Of a DNA stretch of 64,000 nucleotides, positions 35,003-42,969 are shown piece by piece. Origin of the DNA: Bacillota bacterium (GTDB lineage: Bacteria > Bacillota > Sulfobacillia > Sulfobacillales > Sulfobacillaceae); NCBI GenBank assembly GCA_026627065.1, contig JAPNUO010000006.1, forward strand, positions 62,001 through 126,000, in the 5' to 3' direction. Under the pieces are notes generated by a model. It had not been told where the DNA came from. It did no database searches and saw only the letters and a program-made list of their open reading frames with translations. How positions within the stretch are numbered: position 1 is the stretch's first letter; the number at the start of each line of letters is the position of its first letter. The translations under genes and the position numbers were made by a program.

Positions 35003-36304
35003 TCAAGTCCTCCGGCGCCGCTGCCACGATGCTGGAATGTTCATTTCCTGCCGATATTTGGCGACGGTGCGCCGCGACACCGGCATCCCCAGATCCTTTA
35101 GGCGGCAGGCAATCTGGGCATCGGAGAGCGGCTCGGCAGGAGATTCCTGCTGAATCAGTTCTTCCATCACCCGCCGGACAGCGTCGATGGAGCTCTCGCT
35201 CGCGGGAAGGGCCTCGCAAAACAGCGCAGCCAGCGAAATCAATCCCCGCGGGCATGCCAGCACCTTGCCCCAGACGGCCCGGCGCACGGTGGATTCGTGA
35301 AATCCGGTCGCCGCCGCGACAGATTTAACCGTTAGGGCAACTAAAGGTGCCCCGTCAAAGCAGTAGGCCTCTTGGGCTTTCACCAAGATTTGGCTCACCG
35401 TGGCGAGCGTCCGCACGCGTTGGCTGAGGGCCCGCTCCACCCAAGCCGCTTGACGGACAGCGGCCGCTAAAAACCGGCGGACGGCGGGATCCGTCATTTC
35501 GCGACGCAGCCGCAAATATTCCGGATCGTAACGCAGCAAGGGATAGTGGTCGCGCACCACCTCCACGCGGAGCCCGCCATTCTTAGTGCGGGACGCCAGC
35601 ACATCCGGCACCAGGTACGGTGCACGTCCCCCCTGGGGGGTAAATGGGCGGGGATTGAGCAACTTTAAGTCGTTAAGCACCGCGACGGCTTCCGCCGGCG
35701 AGATCTTCAGGGCTTCTGCCACCCAAGAGAGCGTCCAACGTCCTGAAGGAGGCATTCCGCGCTGCAACAGGCGGGTCGCCCGGTGTTCTGATCCCCATCG
35801 CCGCTGGGCTTGAAGCCAAAGGCACTCGGCGAGGTTGCGGGCACCGACGCCTGCGGGTTCAAAACTCCATAGTGAGGCAAGGGCGGCCTCGAGTTCATGG
35901 AGGGAACAGCGATGGTGTTCCGCGAGTTCGACAAGTGGCACCCTAAGATAGCCATCGGGATCTAAATTGTCGATGAGAAACTCGACCTGATCGCGCTCCC
36001 GCCGGGGCAGACCCAGACACGCCAATTGCAGTTTCAGGTCGTCCGCTAAGAGGGTATCCCGTTCATCCGGAATTTGAGACAGATCGTCTTCCTCATCGTC
36101 GTACCGAGCCCCGGAACGCTTGGCCCATGGCGGTTCCGGGGCATCAATCACTTCGACCACAGGGTTCGCATCGATGACCTCATGCAAATAGGCCGCTAAG
36201 TCCACGGTGGGCAGCTCCAGCACCTTCAGCGACAGCATCATCGCCGCCGACAGCGTCAGGGTCTGCACCTGACTCAATGTGGGCTCCAGATGTTGGCGCG
36301 TCAT
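35003..36304 (-). CDS. rpoN: RNA polymerase sigma-54 factor RpoN
   Basis: A 433-residue sigma-54. The start at 36304 (MTRQHLEPTLSQVQ) has an AAGGG site. Region I is Gln/Leu-rich (LSQVQTLTLSAAMMLSLKVLELPTVDLAAYLHEVIDANPVVEV), an acidic region II follows (about 50-75), then the core-binding domain. The C-terminal RpoN box reads SRRTVAKYRQEMNIP, recognising the -24 element. It is encoded in the same direction and 47 bases after the monooxygenase coupling protein gene, so it probably amplifies expression of the island, whose two operons each have sigma-54 promoters. A window of this size cannot show whether the genome has a second rpoN. Confidence 0.93.
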   Translation of the reverse strand: MTRQHLEPTLSQVQTLTLSAAMMLSLKVLELPTVDLAAYLHEVIDANPVVEVIDAPEPPWAKRSGARYDDEEDDLSQIPDERDTLLADDLKLQLACLGLPRRERDQVEFLIDNLDPDGYLRVPLVELAEHHRCSLHELEAALASLWSFEPAGVGARNLAECLWLQAQRRWGSEHRATRLLQRGMPPSGRWTLSWVAEALKISPAEAVAVLNDLKLLNPRPFTPQGGRAPYLVPDVLASRTKNGGLRVEVVRDHYPLLRYDPEYLRLRREMTDPAVRRFLAAAVRQAAWVERALSQRVRTLATVSQILVKAQEAYCFDGAPLVALTVKSVAAATGFHESTVRRAVWGKVLACPRGLISLAALFCEALPASESSIDAVRRVMEELIQQESPAEPLSDAQIACRLKDLGMPVSRRTVAKYRQEMNIPASWQRRRRT

Positions 36305-36351
36305 CGACATCCCTTCTTTTTCGCCCGAGGCCAAATCCCCTGGGGCTGCCC

Positions 36352-36681
36352 CTACCCTTCTTCGTACTGCAAGGCATCTTCCAGGTTGCCGAAGAGAATC
36401 ACGCGATCGTCAAAGCGCACCATGCGCCCATAATGGGTGGATGTTTCCACCTCGAACAGCGCCGGCGTCATTTCGTAGCCGAGAGCCTCGCTCAACTCAT
36501 TCATATCAAATTCCAATCGCCCTACCCCGTCAATGCGAATCATTGCAGGATAGTAGGTGACCGTGACCTGAGGTTTTTTTGCCATGACCTCGGCAATGAC
36601 GCGGCTTTGGACGCTGTCGTTTAACGTCACACCGCACGCGTGCGAAATCTCTTTGGTCAATTTTGTCGGCATCTGGCTCAC
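36352..36681 (-). CDS. prmD: Monooxygenase coupling/effector protein (MmoB/DmpM family)
   Basis: A 109-residue cofactorless regulatory protein that binds the hydroxylase and tunes electron transfer and substrate access. It has the MmoB/DmpM core: VQSRVIAEVMAKKPQVTVTYYPAMIRIDGVGRLEFDMNELSEALG, followed by a short C-terminal tail. The length suits propane and phenol type effectors rather than the longer MmoB of methane monooxygenase. It overlaps the stop of the small subunit gene by four bases. Confidence 0.9.
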   Translation of the reverse strand: MSQMPTKLTKEISHACGVTLNDSVQSRVIAEVMAKKPQVTVTYYPAMIRIDGVGRLEFDMNELSEALGYEMTPALFEVETSTHYGRMVRFDDRVILFGNLEDALQYEEG

Positions 36682-37751
36682 GAGTTTTCCCCCCCGTTCC
36701 CATCCAGGCCGATCTCGGCCAACAACGTGTTGACGCGGGAGACGGCCGTTTGATAAGCGTCTTGAAAGCCGTGCACCTTCATGCGTGGAAGCGACCAGAT
36801 GGGCTGCAAATGTTGGGCAGCATTTTGGGCAAGCGGCAGATAGTGGTCAAGCCATTCGGCCATCACGCCTTGATTGTGCGTGCCATGAACGGGATCCTTG
36901 GCCATCAGCCGCATCAACGTCACGGTGTTGACCATGTTGCGCGTGTAGTCGGCTTCAGCCGCCGACACCACCGTCGGCGTGAGAAAGTCGCCGTGCAGTG
37001 CCGCCGCTTGGGCTATGAAGCCGCTCCGGAACAGCTCCAGGATCATCGGTTCCACCACAATGTTTATCGCAAAGTACTGCTCGAGATGGTCCGTCGCTGC
37101 CAGGACGGTCTCCACCAGCGCCCGGGTCGGCTGCCACAGCTCGTCGTTCATCCAGTGCTCTTTGCCTTGGGCTTCATCCAAGGCACCGTTGAGATCCGGC
37201 GCGATGTCCGCCAAATACAGCGTGATATCCTGGGCGTACCGGAGCTTGTAGGACGCATTCACCAAAATCGAGTTATTAATCATTTGCGTCATGCCGTCGC
37301 GCTGGCCGCTCATGAGGGCAATCCCCATCCCATACTCGGCGTGTTTGGACGCACTAAAGTGATTTTGCAGGATATGCACCCAGTCTCGGTCAAAGCGGCT
37401 GACGGCCCCCTGGGCGCGGCCGTTGGCCACCGCCTGCTGAATCATGCGCACTATGGCGGACTGGCGTTGATAGTGGGGGCGTTCCCACTCCTCGTCGGGG
37501 GCTCGGTACGCATGCCAGTCCGAAGACTTGAGGCGCGTGCGGGTGGGCGAATAGGCGGGAGTGCCGTCGGCAAAGGAAATGATCCAGCCTTGCAAAAGAT
37601 AGCGGTCAGGATCCGGCTGCACATCCACGGTGACATCCTCGTACAGAGTCGCTTTGCGGCCAATGGGTTGATAATAGCGGTAGCGGCGGGAATCCCAGTC
37701 GGGAAATTTCCGCGCCCCCGCCTCGGCCGACCGTTCTTCAACAGTTGCCAT
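36678..37751 (-). CDS. prmC: Soluble di-iron monooxygenase hydroxylase, small (beta) subunit
   Basis: A 357-residue ferritin-like subunit of the hydroxylase, homologous to PrmC/MimC and MmoY. It is non-catalytic: ExxH pairs of a di-iron site are missing. Recognisable stretches are RRYRYYQPIGRKATLYEDVTVDVQPDPDRYLLQGW, VSRFDRDWVHILQNHFSASKHAEYGMGIALM and the tail WLDHYLPLAQNAAQHLQPIW. It is placed between the reductase and coupling protein genes, so the order is large subunit, reductase, small subunit, coupling protein, as in actinobacterial prm/mim clusters. Confidence 0.9.
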   Translation of the reverse strand: MATVEERSAEAGARKFPDWDSRRYRYYQPIGRKATLYEDVTVDVQPDPDRYLLQGWIISFADGTPAYSPTRTRLKSSDWHAYRAPDEEWERPHYQRQSAIVRMIQQAVANGRAQGAVSRFDRDWVHILQNHFSASKHAEYGMGIALMSGQRDGMTQMINNSILVNASYKLRYAQDITLYLADIAPDLNGALDEAQGKEHWMNDELWQPTRALVETVLAATDHLEQYFAINIVVEPMILELFRSGFIAQAAALHGDFLTPTVVSAAEADYTRNMVNTVTLMRLMAKDPVHGTHNQGVMAEWLDHYLPLAQNAAQHLQPIWSLPRMKVHGFQDAYQTAVSRVNTLLAEIGLDGNGGENS

Positions 37752-37791
37752 ATCGTGTCACACTCCTTTAACTTTTAACGGAAATGAAGAA

Positions 37792-38841
37792 CTACGCGTC
37801 GCGCGCCGGCTCAATGGGCGAGGCCTGAAAGAACTTGTCGAAGTAGATGCGATCCACATCAATGCCCTTCATGCGCAGCACAGGAATCACTGCATCGATC
37901 AAGGGGGGAGGGCCCGAGGCATAGGCATCGGCCCCGTCCACCTCGCCGCGCTGCAGCCGACGGTCAACCACCTCATGAACGTAGCCTGTCTCGCCCTGCC
38001 ATGGCGCCGATCCATCCCACGCCGACAGTGCGGGAACAAAGTCGAAGTGCCGAAAACGCCGGCTCAAGGTGGCAATCTCGTCTAAGTAGAACAGATCCGG
38101 CACATTGCGGACGCCATAAAAGAATCGGACCGGACGGTCGATGCGGCATTCCGCCATGTCGCGCACGATTGACAGCAGCGGTGCCATGCCTGAGCCTCCG
38201 CCCACCAATACCACCGGTCCCTCACCCTGCCGGCGGCAGCAAATGCCGTACGGACCGGTTACCGTCATCGGATCTCCTGGCTTCAAATCTCCATCCAGCA
38301 AAGAAGAGAAGGCGCCGCCGGGATACACCTTAATGAGAAATTCCAGACGGTCTGGCGTTTGAGGAGTGCTCGCCATCGAGTAGGAGCGTGTCACCTGGTG
38401 GCGCCCGCTTGTGAGGTCCACATACTGACCCGCAAAGAAGCGAAATCCAGACTCCGGAGCCAAGGCGACCACCAAGCGGCGGATGTCGTGCGTCAAGGGC
38501 GTGATTTCCGCCACTTGGCCCGGGTAGCTCTTGACCGGAATGGCCAGCTTCAGAAGCTCCTCGTCGTAGTTGAGTAGTTCGATGACCAAATCGCTGTAAG
38601 GGATGGTGCGGCACAACAGGATGTAGTCCTGCTCCCGCTCATAATCAGGCAGGGCAAAGGTGGAATGCTTCATGAGATCCATGTCGCCCTCAAGCAAAAT
38701 GGACTTGCAGCTGGCACACTGGCCCTCCTTGCAACCATGCATCAGCATGATGCCTTGGCGAAAGGCCGCGTGCAGCACCGTTTCCCCTTCATTGACCTCC
38801 ATTTCGACGCCGATGGGTTCCAGGCGCACTATGTGAGCCAT
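37792..38841 (-). CDS. prmB: Monooxygenase reductase (2Fe-2S ferredoxin, FAD and NAD domains)
   Basis: A 349-residue reductase that passes electrons from NAD(P)H through FAD and a plant-type 2Fe-2S cluster to the hydroxylase. The start at 38841 (MAHIVRLEPIG) has an AAGGGGG site; a longer ATG at 38898 is less likely. Cluster ligands are Cys37, Cys42, Cys45 and Cys77 (HGCKEGQCASCKS and LLCRT). The FAD domain has RSYSMAST, and the NAD domain begins VVLVGGGSGMAPLLSIV. It lies 77 bases after the large subunit gene. Confidence 0.93.
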   Translation of the reverse strand: MAHIVRLEPIGVEMEVNEGETVLHAAFRQGIMLMHGCKEGQCASCKSILLEGDMDLMKHSTFALPDYEREQDYILLCRTIPYSDLVIELLNYDEELLKLAIPVKSYPGQVAEITPLTHDIRRLVVALAPESGFRFFAGQYVDLTSGRHQVTRSYSMASTPQTPDRLEFLIKVYPGGAFSSLLDGDLKPGDPMTVTGPYGICCRRQGEGPVVLVGGGSGMAPLLSIVRDMAECRIDRPVRFFYGVRNVPDLFYLDEIATLSRRFRHFDFVPALSAWDGSAPWQGETGYVHEVVDRRLQRGEVDGADAYASGPPPLIDAVIPVLRMKGIDVDRIYFDKFFQASPIEPARDA

Positions 38842-38918
38842 CGTGGGATTCCCCCTTGGATCGTCGGATCCGCGGCCACGCGCCCATAGAAGGCGCATGA
38901 CCGCGAATGCCCGGTGCT

Positions 38919-40577
38919 CTAAACTTTGTGCACGGTAAAGCCTTTGCGGTACTCAGCAATGTGCCGCTCGCGGTCTTCGGGCGTCATCTGCCTAAGATCC
39001 ACCAGGGGACTTCTCAGCTCGTAGCCGCGCACGTCATCCAGCGTCCACATTTCCCGCTCATCAAACTCCAGGTGCGGCTGCGGCACCAGCGTGCGCCCAT
39101 CTGTCCGCACGAAACCCAAGTCTTTGATGACATCCGCCAAATCCCATCCATGGTAGACTTCCTCCCATTGGCGGCGGCCGCTGAAGCGCCCCATCGCAGG
39201 GGTCGGCCGCCCTTCATACTCGCTGGCAAAAGCCACCTTATGGGTCCAGCGGCATTGCTCGGAGCAGTAAGTATAAAGTTGTCCGTCTACCTCGTCGACC
39301 ACCATGTCTTCGCGAATCAGGCAGGGAACAAGACAGCTCCAGCAACGGTGGGGATACACGTAACCGGTATCCGCCCACACAATGGGGGGATTGCCGCGTT
39401 TGGAGAGCTTGCGGTAGTTTTCCCACCAGGCCCCGAACTTTTTGTACCATCCCGGGTATTTGTACTCAAACCACTCAAAATCGCGCTCATCAAGCGGATC
39501 GATGCGCCAGAAGTTCACGGGCCAGCCCGCGGAGAAAAACTGGGCCACGTAATGCACGTAATCTTTTTTGATGATGCGGTCCCAGGCCGCCTGCACGTCA
39601 TCGTGGTGAATCTTCAGGCCGTACTTCTCGAGAGGCAACAGGTAGCTTCGGTAGTAGTCGTCAAAAATCCACCGCTGCCAGAGTTCTGCATACGATTCCT
39701 TGTCCTTGCGGCGATCTTTGGTGCCGTACTCGATAATGGTGCCGATGGCGGCATCCACAATCGCATGGTTTTGCCAAAAAGCGTAGCGGATGTCTCGCTC
39801 CAAGAGCAGGTGGTTGTCAGGCTCGTTCAGTACCGCCATCAGCGTGGAATGACCGTTGCCAATGTGCCGCGATTCATCCGACTGCACTGAGAGGAAGACA
39901 GTAGGCAGGGCATAATCCCCGTTTCGCGCCGCCTCAGACGGCATGGCGACGAACAGCGTGTTGGTAAACGCCGTTTCCGCCACGACTTGAAGATAAATGT
40001 TGGTGGCCGTGATGGCGTCGCCGGTAATGAAACCTTCCCCAAACTGGCGCCCGATCGTCGTCGCGTAGCACTTGCCAAAGGCGGCTTCCGTAATGTCGAA
40101 GCCTGACGGGTCGATATAGTTTTCCATGTACCACTTCTTGAGGTTCATCTGAATGGTGGAATGGCGCAGTTCGTCGACCATCTGCATGGTGTAGCCGGTG
40201 CGCAAGTCATGCCCCGGCACCACGTTGGCCTCGATGGCCATCGATCGCGCCGCCGAGATTTCGGGAAACGGGATGATGGCCAAGAACAGTTTCATCCACT
40301 CAATCCATCGGGGCTCCACACTGCGAAACATGTTGCCGCGCAGTCCGGCATCCAGTGCACCGTAGACCCGATTGTCCTTTTCTTCCTGCATAGGAAAGTA
40401 GGAGCGCAAGACCTGCTTCATGGGATCCCGGGGCGCTTTCACAAACTTATAGTCTGTGGGGTATTTCAGCGCCTGCTGGGCATAGGTGGGCAACCAGCCT
40501 AAGTCGGCAATGCGCCGCGTCGCCTCTGCCAAGCTGATTCCCCGCTGAGCGGTGATTTTAGACAACGAGGTAGCCAC
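38919..40577 (-). CDS. prmA: Soluble di-iron monooxygenase hydroxylase, large (alpha) subunit, propane-type
   Basis: The catalytic subunit, 552 residues. I place the start at the GTG at 40577, 8 bases after AAAGGAGGG; longer in-frame starts up to 40952 would run across the promoter. All six di-iron ligands are present at a constant offset of eight from MmoX of methane monooxygenase: Glu106, Glu136, His139, Glu201, Glu235, His238 (DELRH and SDESRH motifs). The position of MmoX Cys151 is Gln143, so the enzyme is closer to propane-type (PrmA/MimA) than to methane monooxygenase. The C-terminal Cys-rich part (CWSCLVPC, CSEQC) is normal for the group. The gene is first in a leftward operon behind a sigma-54 promoter. 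Substrate range is inferred from the family. Confidence 0.92.
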   Translation of the reverse strand: MATSLSKITAQRGISLAEATRRIADLGWLPTYAQQALKYPTDYKFVKAPRDPMKQVLRSYFPMQEEKDNRVYGALDAGLRGNMFRSVEPRWIEWMKLFLAIIPFPEISAARSMAIEANVVPGHDLRTGYTMQMVDELRHSTIQMNLKKWYMENYIDPSGFDITEAAFGKCYATTIGRQFGEGFITGDAITATNIYLQVVAETAFTNTLFVAMPSEAARNGDYALPTVFLSVQSDESRHIGNGHSTLMAVLNEPDNHLLLERDIRYAFWQNHAIVDAAIGTIIEYGTKDRRKDKESYAELWQRWIFDDYYRSYLLPLEKYGLKIHHDDVQAAWDRIIKKDYVHYVAQFFSAGWPVNFWRIDPLDERDFEWFEYKYPGWYKKFGAWWENYRKLSKRGNPPIVWADTGYVYPHRCWSCLVPCLIREDMVVDEVDGQLYTYCSEQCRWTHKVAFASEYEGRPTPAMGRFSGRRQWEEVYHGWDLADVIKDLGFVRTDGRTLVPQPHLEFDEREMWTLDDVRGYELRSPLVDLRQMTPEDRERHIAEYRKGFTVHKV

Positions 40578-40678
40578 GAGAGAGACCCTCCTTTTCGAGA
40601 GACTTTCCAGTCGCATCGCGGGCCCTCCAATCAAGGGCGCCGCGAGAGCTTCAATCTCGCTCTCACAGAAAGAGTTGC

Positions 40679-40694
40679 AGCGCATTTCGTGCCA
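40679..40694 (-). promoter_or_regulatory. Sigma-54 promoter of the monooxygenase operon
   Basis: On the minus strand TGGCACGAAATGCGCT matches the sigma-54 consensus TGGCACG-N4-TTGCW at all but two bases, with the invariant GG and GC spaced by ten bases. It lies about 100 bases before the large subunit start. The same core occurs on the other strand at 41061. Confidence 0.72.
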
Positions 40695-40756
40695 ATCGCC
40701 CAAGGTCTTTAATGCAGCGCATTTCCACGATTTTTTGAATCGACCGGCAAAAGGAA

Positions 40757-40990
40757 CTGTTGCAGCCGACAGGTGTGAGCGGCTTGTGCGACAATCCGCG
40801 AGAAACCCTCTCAGCGCGGGCAATTCCTCCTGTTGGGGTCTGGTGGCGAACCATAATGACCCTGGGCAGCCTCCCTTATGAAATGCACTGTGACATGACT
40901 TCGCGCACTTCCGGCTCTCGCTCCCGGGGTTTTTGGCTGTTGCAAAGCGCAACAGCGCAAACGCTATTGCATCACTTGTTGCGCTCCTCT
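40757..40990. promoter_or_regulatory. Candidate upstream activator sites between divergent sigma-54 promoters
   Basis: The 567-base gap between the divergent operons holds repeated CTGTTGC-type words. The clearest is a palindrome CTGTTGC-AAAGC-GCAACAG at 40937-40955. A half site CTGTTGC is at 40757-40763 and CTTGTTGCGC is near 40975-40984. They lie about 60-260 bases upstream of the leftward and 75-125 bases upstream of the rightward promoter, the usual range for sigma-54 enhancer sites. The likely binder is the activator encoded at 45792, by inference. The rest of the gap (40578-41144) is leader sequence with no gene seen. Confidence 0.5.
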
Positions 40991-41060
40991 AAGCCCCCCC
41001 TCCTCGCGCTGCCGACGCTCCGTGCCAAAGAAAACCACCCCCCTGACGTGGTGAGGCAAT

Positions 41061-41076
41061 TGGCACGAAATGTGCT
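41061..41076 (+). promoter_or_regulatory. Sigma-54 promoter of the rightward accessory operon
   Basis: TGGCACGAAATGTGCT matches TGGCACG-N4-TTGCW at all but one base. It differs from the leftward promoter core at only one position. It lies about 70 bases before the amidohydrolase start. Confidence 0.78.
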
Positions 41077-41144
41077 GGATCCATTTTTGATGAAGGCGAA
41101 AGTTCGCCTCTCATACTCTCGACTGTGCGAGGAGGAATCGCCCA

Positions 41145-42176
41145 ATGTACAAAACCGACGATGGCGACGAGATCTTTGTGGTGGATGGCCATGTGGCCTT
41201 ATGGGACGGCAGCGTCGCCAACCAGAAGAACCGACACGGCGCCGAGTTTATCGAATGCTTTTACGACTACCACCGAAATCTCAGCCCCGAGTCCTGGATC
41301 TGGCCTCATGACAAATTTTTGAAATACGACGAGGACACCTTTATCCGCGACGTCTTTGAAATGGGGTATGTCGACGTCGCCATCTTCCAACCCGTGGGCT
41401 TGGTGGAATTTTATAAAGAGCCATTTGGCAATGTCGCCAAAAATTATCAGCTTGCCCAAAAGTATCCTGGCCGCTTCATCGGCAACGGGTATTTCGATCC
41501 GCGCGACGGGGAAGCCGGACTCGAGCGCCTGGAAGAATGGGCGGCGCAATACCATCTCCAAGGCGTCAAGCTTTATACCGCGGAATGGCATGGCGATTCC
41601 AAAGGGTACCGCTTGTCGGACCCCTGGGCGGAGCGCTATTTGGCAAAGTGTCTTCAGCTCGGCATCCGCAATATCCATGTGCACAAAGGGCCGACGATCA
41701 AGCCGCTCAATATGGATGCCTTTGACGTCAGCGACATTGACGCGGCGGCCAGCAATTTCCCCGATCTCAACTTTATTGTGGAACATGTGGGACTGCCTCG
41801 GTTGGAGGCCTTCTGCTGGATTGCCACGCAAGAACCCAACGTCTACGCCGGACTGGCGGTGGCCAATGCGTTCATCCACACGCGCCCCCGCTACTTTGCC
41901 CAAATCATCAGCGAACTCCTTTATTGGCTCGACGAGGATCGCATCCTGTTTGGTAGCGACTACGCGCTCTGGCATCCCAAATGGCTCATTGACGAATTCA
42001 TGGCTTTTGAGTTGCCCGACGATATTGCCCAGGAAACCGGGGTCACGCTGACGCGGGACATCAAGAAGAAAATCTTGGGCTTAAATGCAGCCCGGTTATA
42101 CAACATCGACGTGCCCACCCATCAGGCGAAATTGCAAAAGGACGCCATTAGCCAGCGACTGCGCCAGGCAGGCTAA
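41145..42176 (+). CDS. Amidohydrolase-2 family protein of the monooxygenase island
   Basis: A 343-residue metal-dependent hydrolase or decarboxylase fold protein (amidohydrolase-2 family). It begins MYKTDDGDEIFVVDGHVALWD, where the family often has HxH but here reads VDGHVAL, so one metal ligand is altered or lies elsewhere. Downstream are LQGVKLYTAEW, NIHVHKGPTIKP, NFIVEHVGLPRLE and the late Asp in ILFGSDYALWHPKWL. Genes of this family regularly accompany propane monooxygenases, but their reaction there is unsettled. An excellent GAGGAGG site precedes the ATG; it is first in the rightward sigma-54 operon. Confidence 0.85.
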   Translation: MYKTDDGDEIFVVDGHVALWDGSVANQKNRHGAEFIECFYDYHRNLSPESWIWPHDKFLKYDEDTFIRDVFEMGYVDVAIFQPVGLVEFYKEPFGNVAKNYQLAQKYPGRFIGNGYFDPRDGEAGLERLEEWAAQYHLQGVKLYTAEWHGDSKGYRLSDPWAERYLAKCLQLGIRNIHVHKGPTIKPLNMDAFDVSDIDAAASNFPDLNFIVEHVGLPRLEAFCWIATQEPNVYAGLAVANAFIHTRPRYFAQIISELLYWLDEDRILFGSDYALWHPKWLIDEFMAFELPDDIAQETGVTLTRDIKKKILGLNAARLYNIDVPTHQAKLQKDAISQRLRQAG

Positions 42177-42186
42177 GGAGGCGAGC

Positions 42187-42951
42187 ATGGACACTACGGC
42201 TCACAATCTCATCGACGACGTCTGGAACGCGCTCAAGGAGGTCACGGACCCCGAACTGGATGAGCCCCTCACGGCGCTCGGGTTCGTCCGCGAGGTCCGC
42301 TGCCGACAAAATTCCGTCCAAGTGACGCTGGCGCTCCCCACCTACTGGTGCGCCCCCAACTTCGCCTACCTCATGATGGAGGATCTCCGGGAGGCAATTC
42401 GGCGTCTGCCGTGGGTTCGGGACATCCAAATCACCCTTCGCGATCACGAAAGCGCCGACGCGCTCAATCAGGCCATTGACCGCGATGTTTCGTTTCAACA
42501 CGCCTTCGCTGACGCCACGGACGACTTGGCACCGCTTCGGCGCGCCTTTGCGGAAAAGGCGTTTTATGCCCGACAAAAACGGTGGCTGGACGCGATTCAA
42601 GCCGCCACCCACACCTCCGCGAAAGACTGGACGCCGGGGCGCGTCAAGGATGTTGAAGAGTGGGCTTTGGCGCATCCGTCCGTCGCACCCCTATGGCGCC
42701 GCTATCAGGCCAGTGCCGTCCGGCAGGGTGTCGATCTCCTGAGTCCGGATGCACCAGTCGTTGTGGATGGCCAAGGCCGACCCATCATGCCGGACGTCTG
42801 GGAGCGCCACTGGCGCTACCTCTCGCTGATTACTTTGAACATGGATGCCAACGCCCACCTCTGTCGCGGGCTCTTTGGCGCCCGCTACGATCCCGGACGC
42901 CCCCGGCCGTCCATCCCGGGGCCGCTCGCCCCTAAGCAAGCTACCGATTGA
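42187..42951 (+). CDS. DUF59/MIP18-like protein of the monooxygenase island
   Basis: A 254-residue protein whose first 90 residues are a DUF59 (MIP18/PaaD-like) domain: DDVWNALKEVTDPELDEPLTALGFVREVRC, then VQVTLALPTYWCAPNFAYLM. The Cys in PTYWCAP is at the position of the reactive or cluster-linked cysteine of the family. The remaining 150 residues are helical and unassigned (WTPGRVKDVEEWALAHPSVAPLWRRYQ). DUF59 proteins help assemble iron centres, so a role in metal loading of the hydroxylase is a reasonable inference. The start at 42187 follows AGGAGG; a longer start at 42085 lies inside the preceding gene. Confidence 0.82.
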   Translation: MDTTAHNLIDDVWNALKEVTDPELDEPLTALGFVREVRCRQNSVQVTLALPTYWCAPNFAYLMMEDLREAIRRLPWVRDIQITLRDHESADALNQAIDRDVSFQHAFADATDDLAPLRRAFAEKAFYARQKRWLDAIQAATHTSAKDWTPGRVKDVEEWALAHPSVAPLWRRYQASAVRQGVDLLSPDAPVVVDGQGRPIMPDVWERHWRYLSLITLNMDANAHLCRGLFGARYDPGRPRPSIPGPLAPKQATD

Positions 42952-42969
42952 CGAAAGGTGGTCGACTTG

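Noticed and set aside
36352-40577. Soluble methane monooxygenase
   Set aside because: The MmoX Cys151 position is Gln, there is no mmoZ gamma subunit gene, and gene order and chaperonin match propane-type enzymes.
40578-40952. N-terminal extension of the hydroxylase large subunit to 677 residues
   Set aside because: The extension crosses the sigma-54 promoter, has no family similarity, and the GTG at 40577 with AAAGGAGGG gives iron ligands at the expected offset from MmoX.
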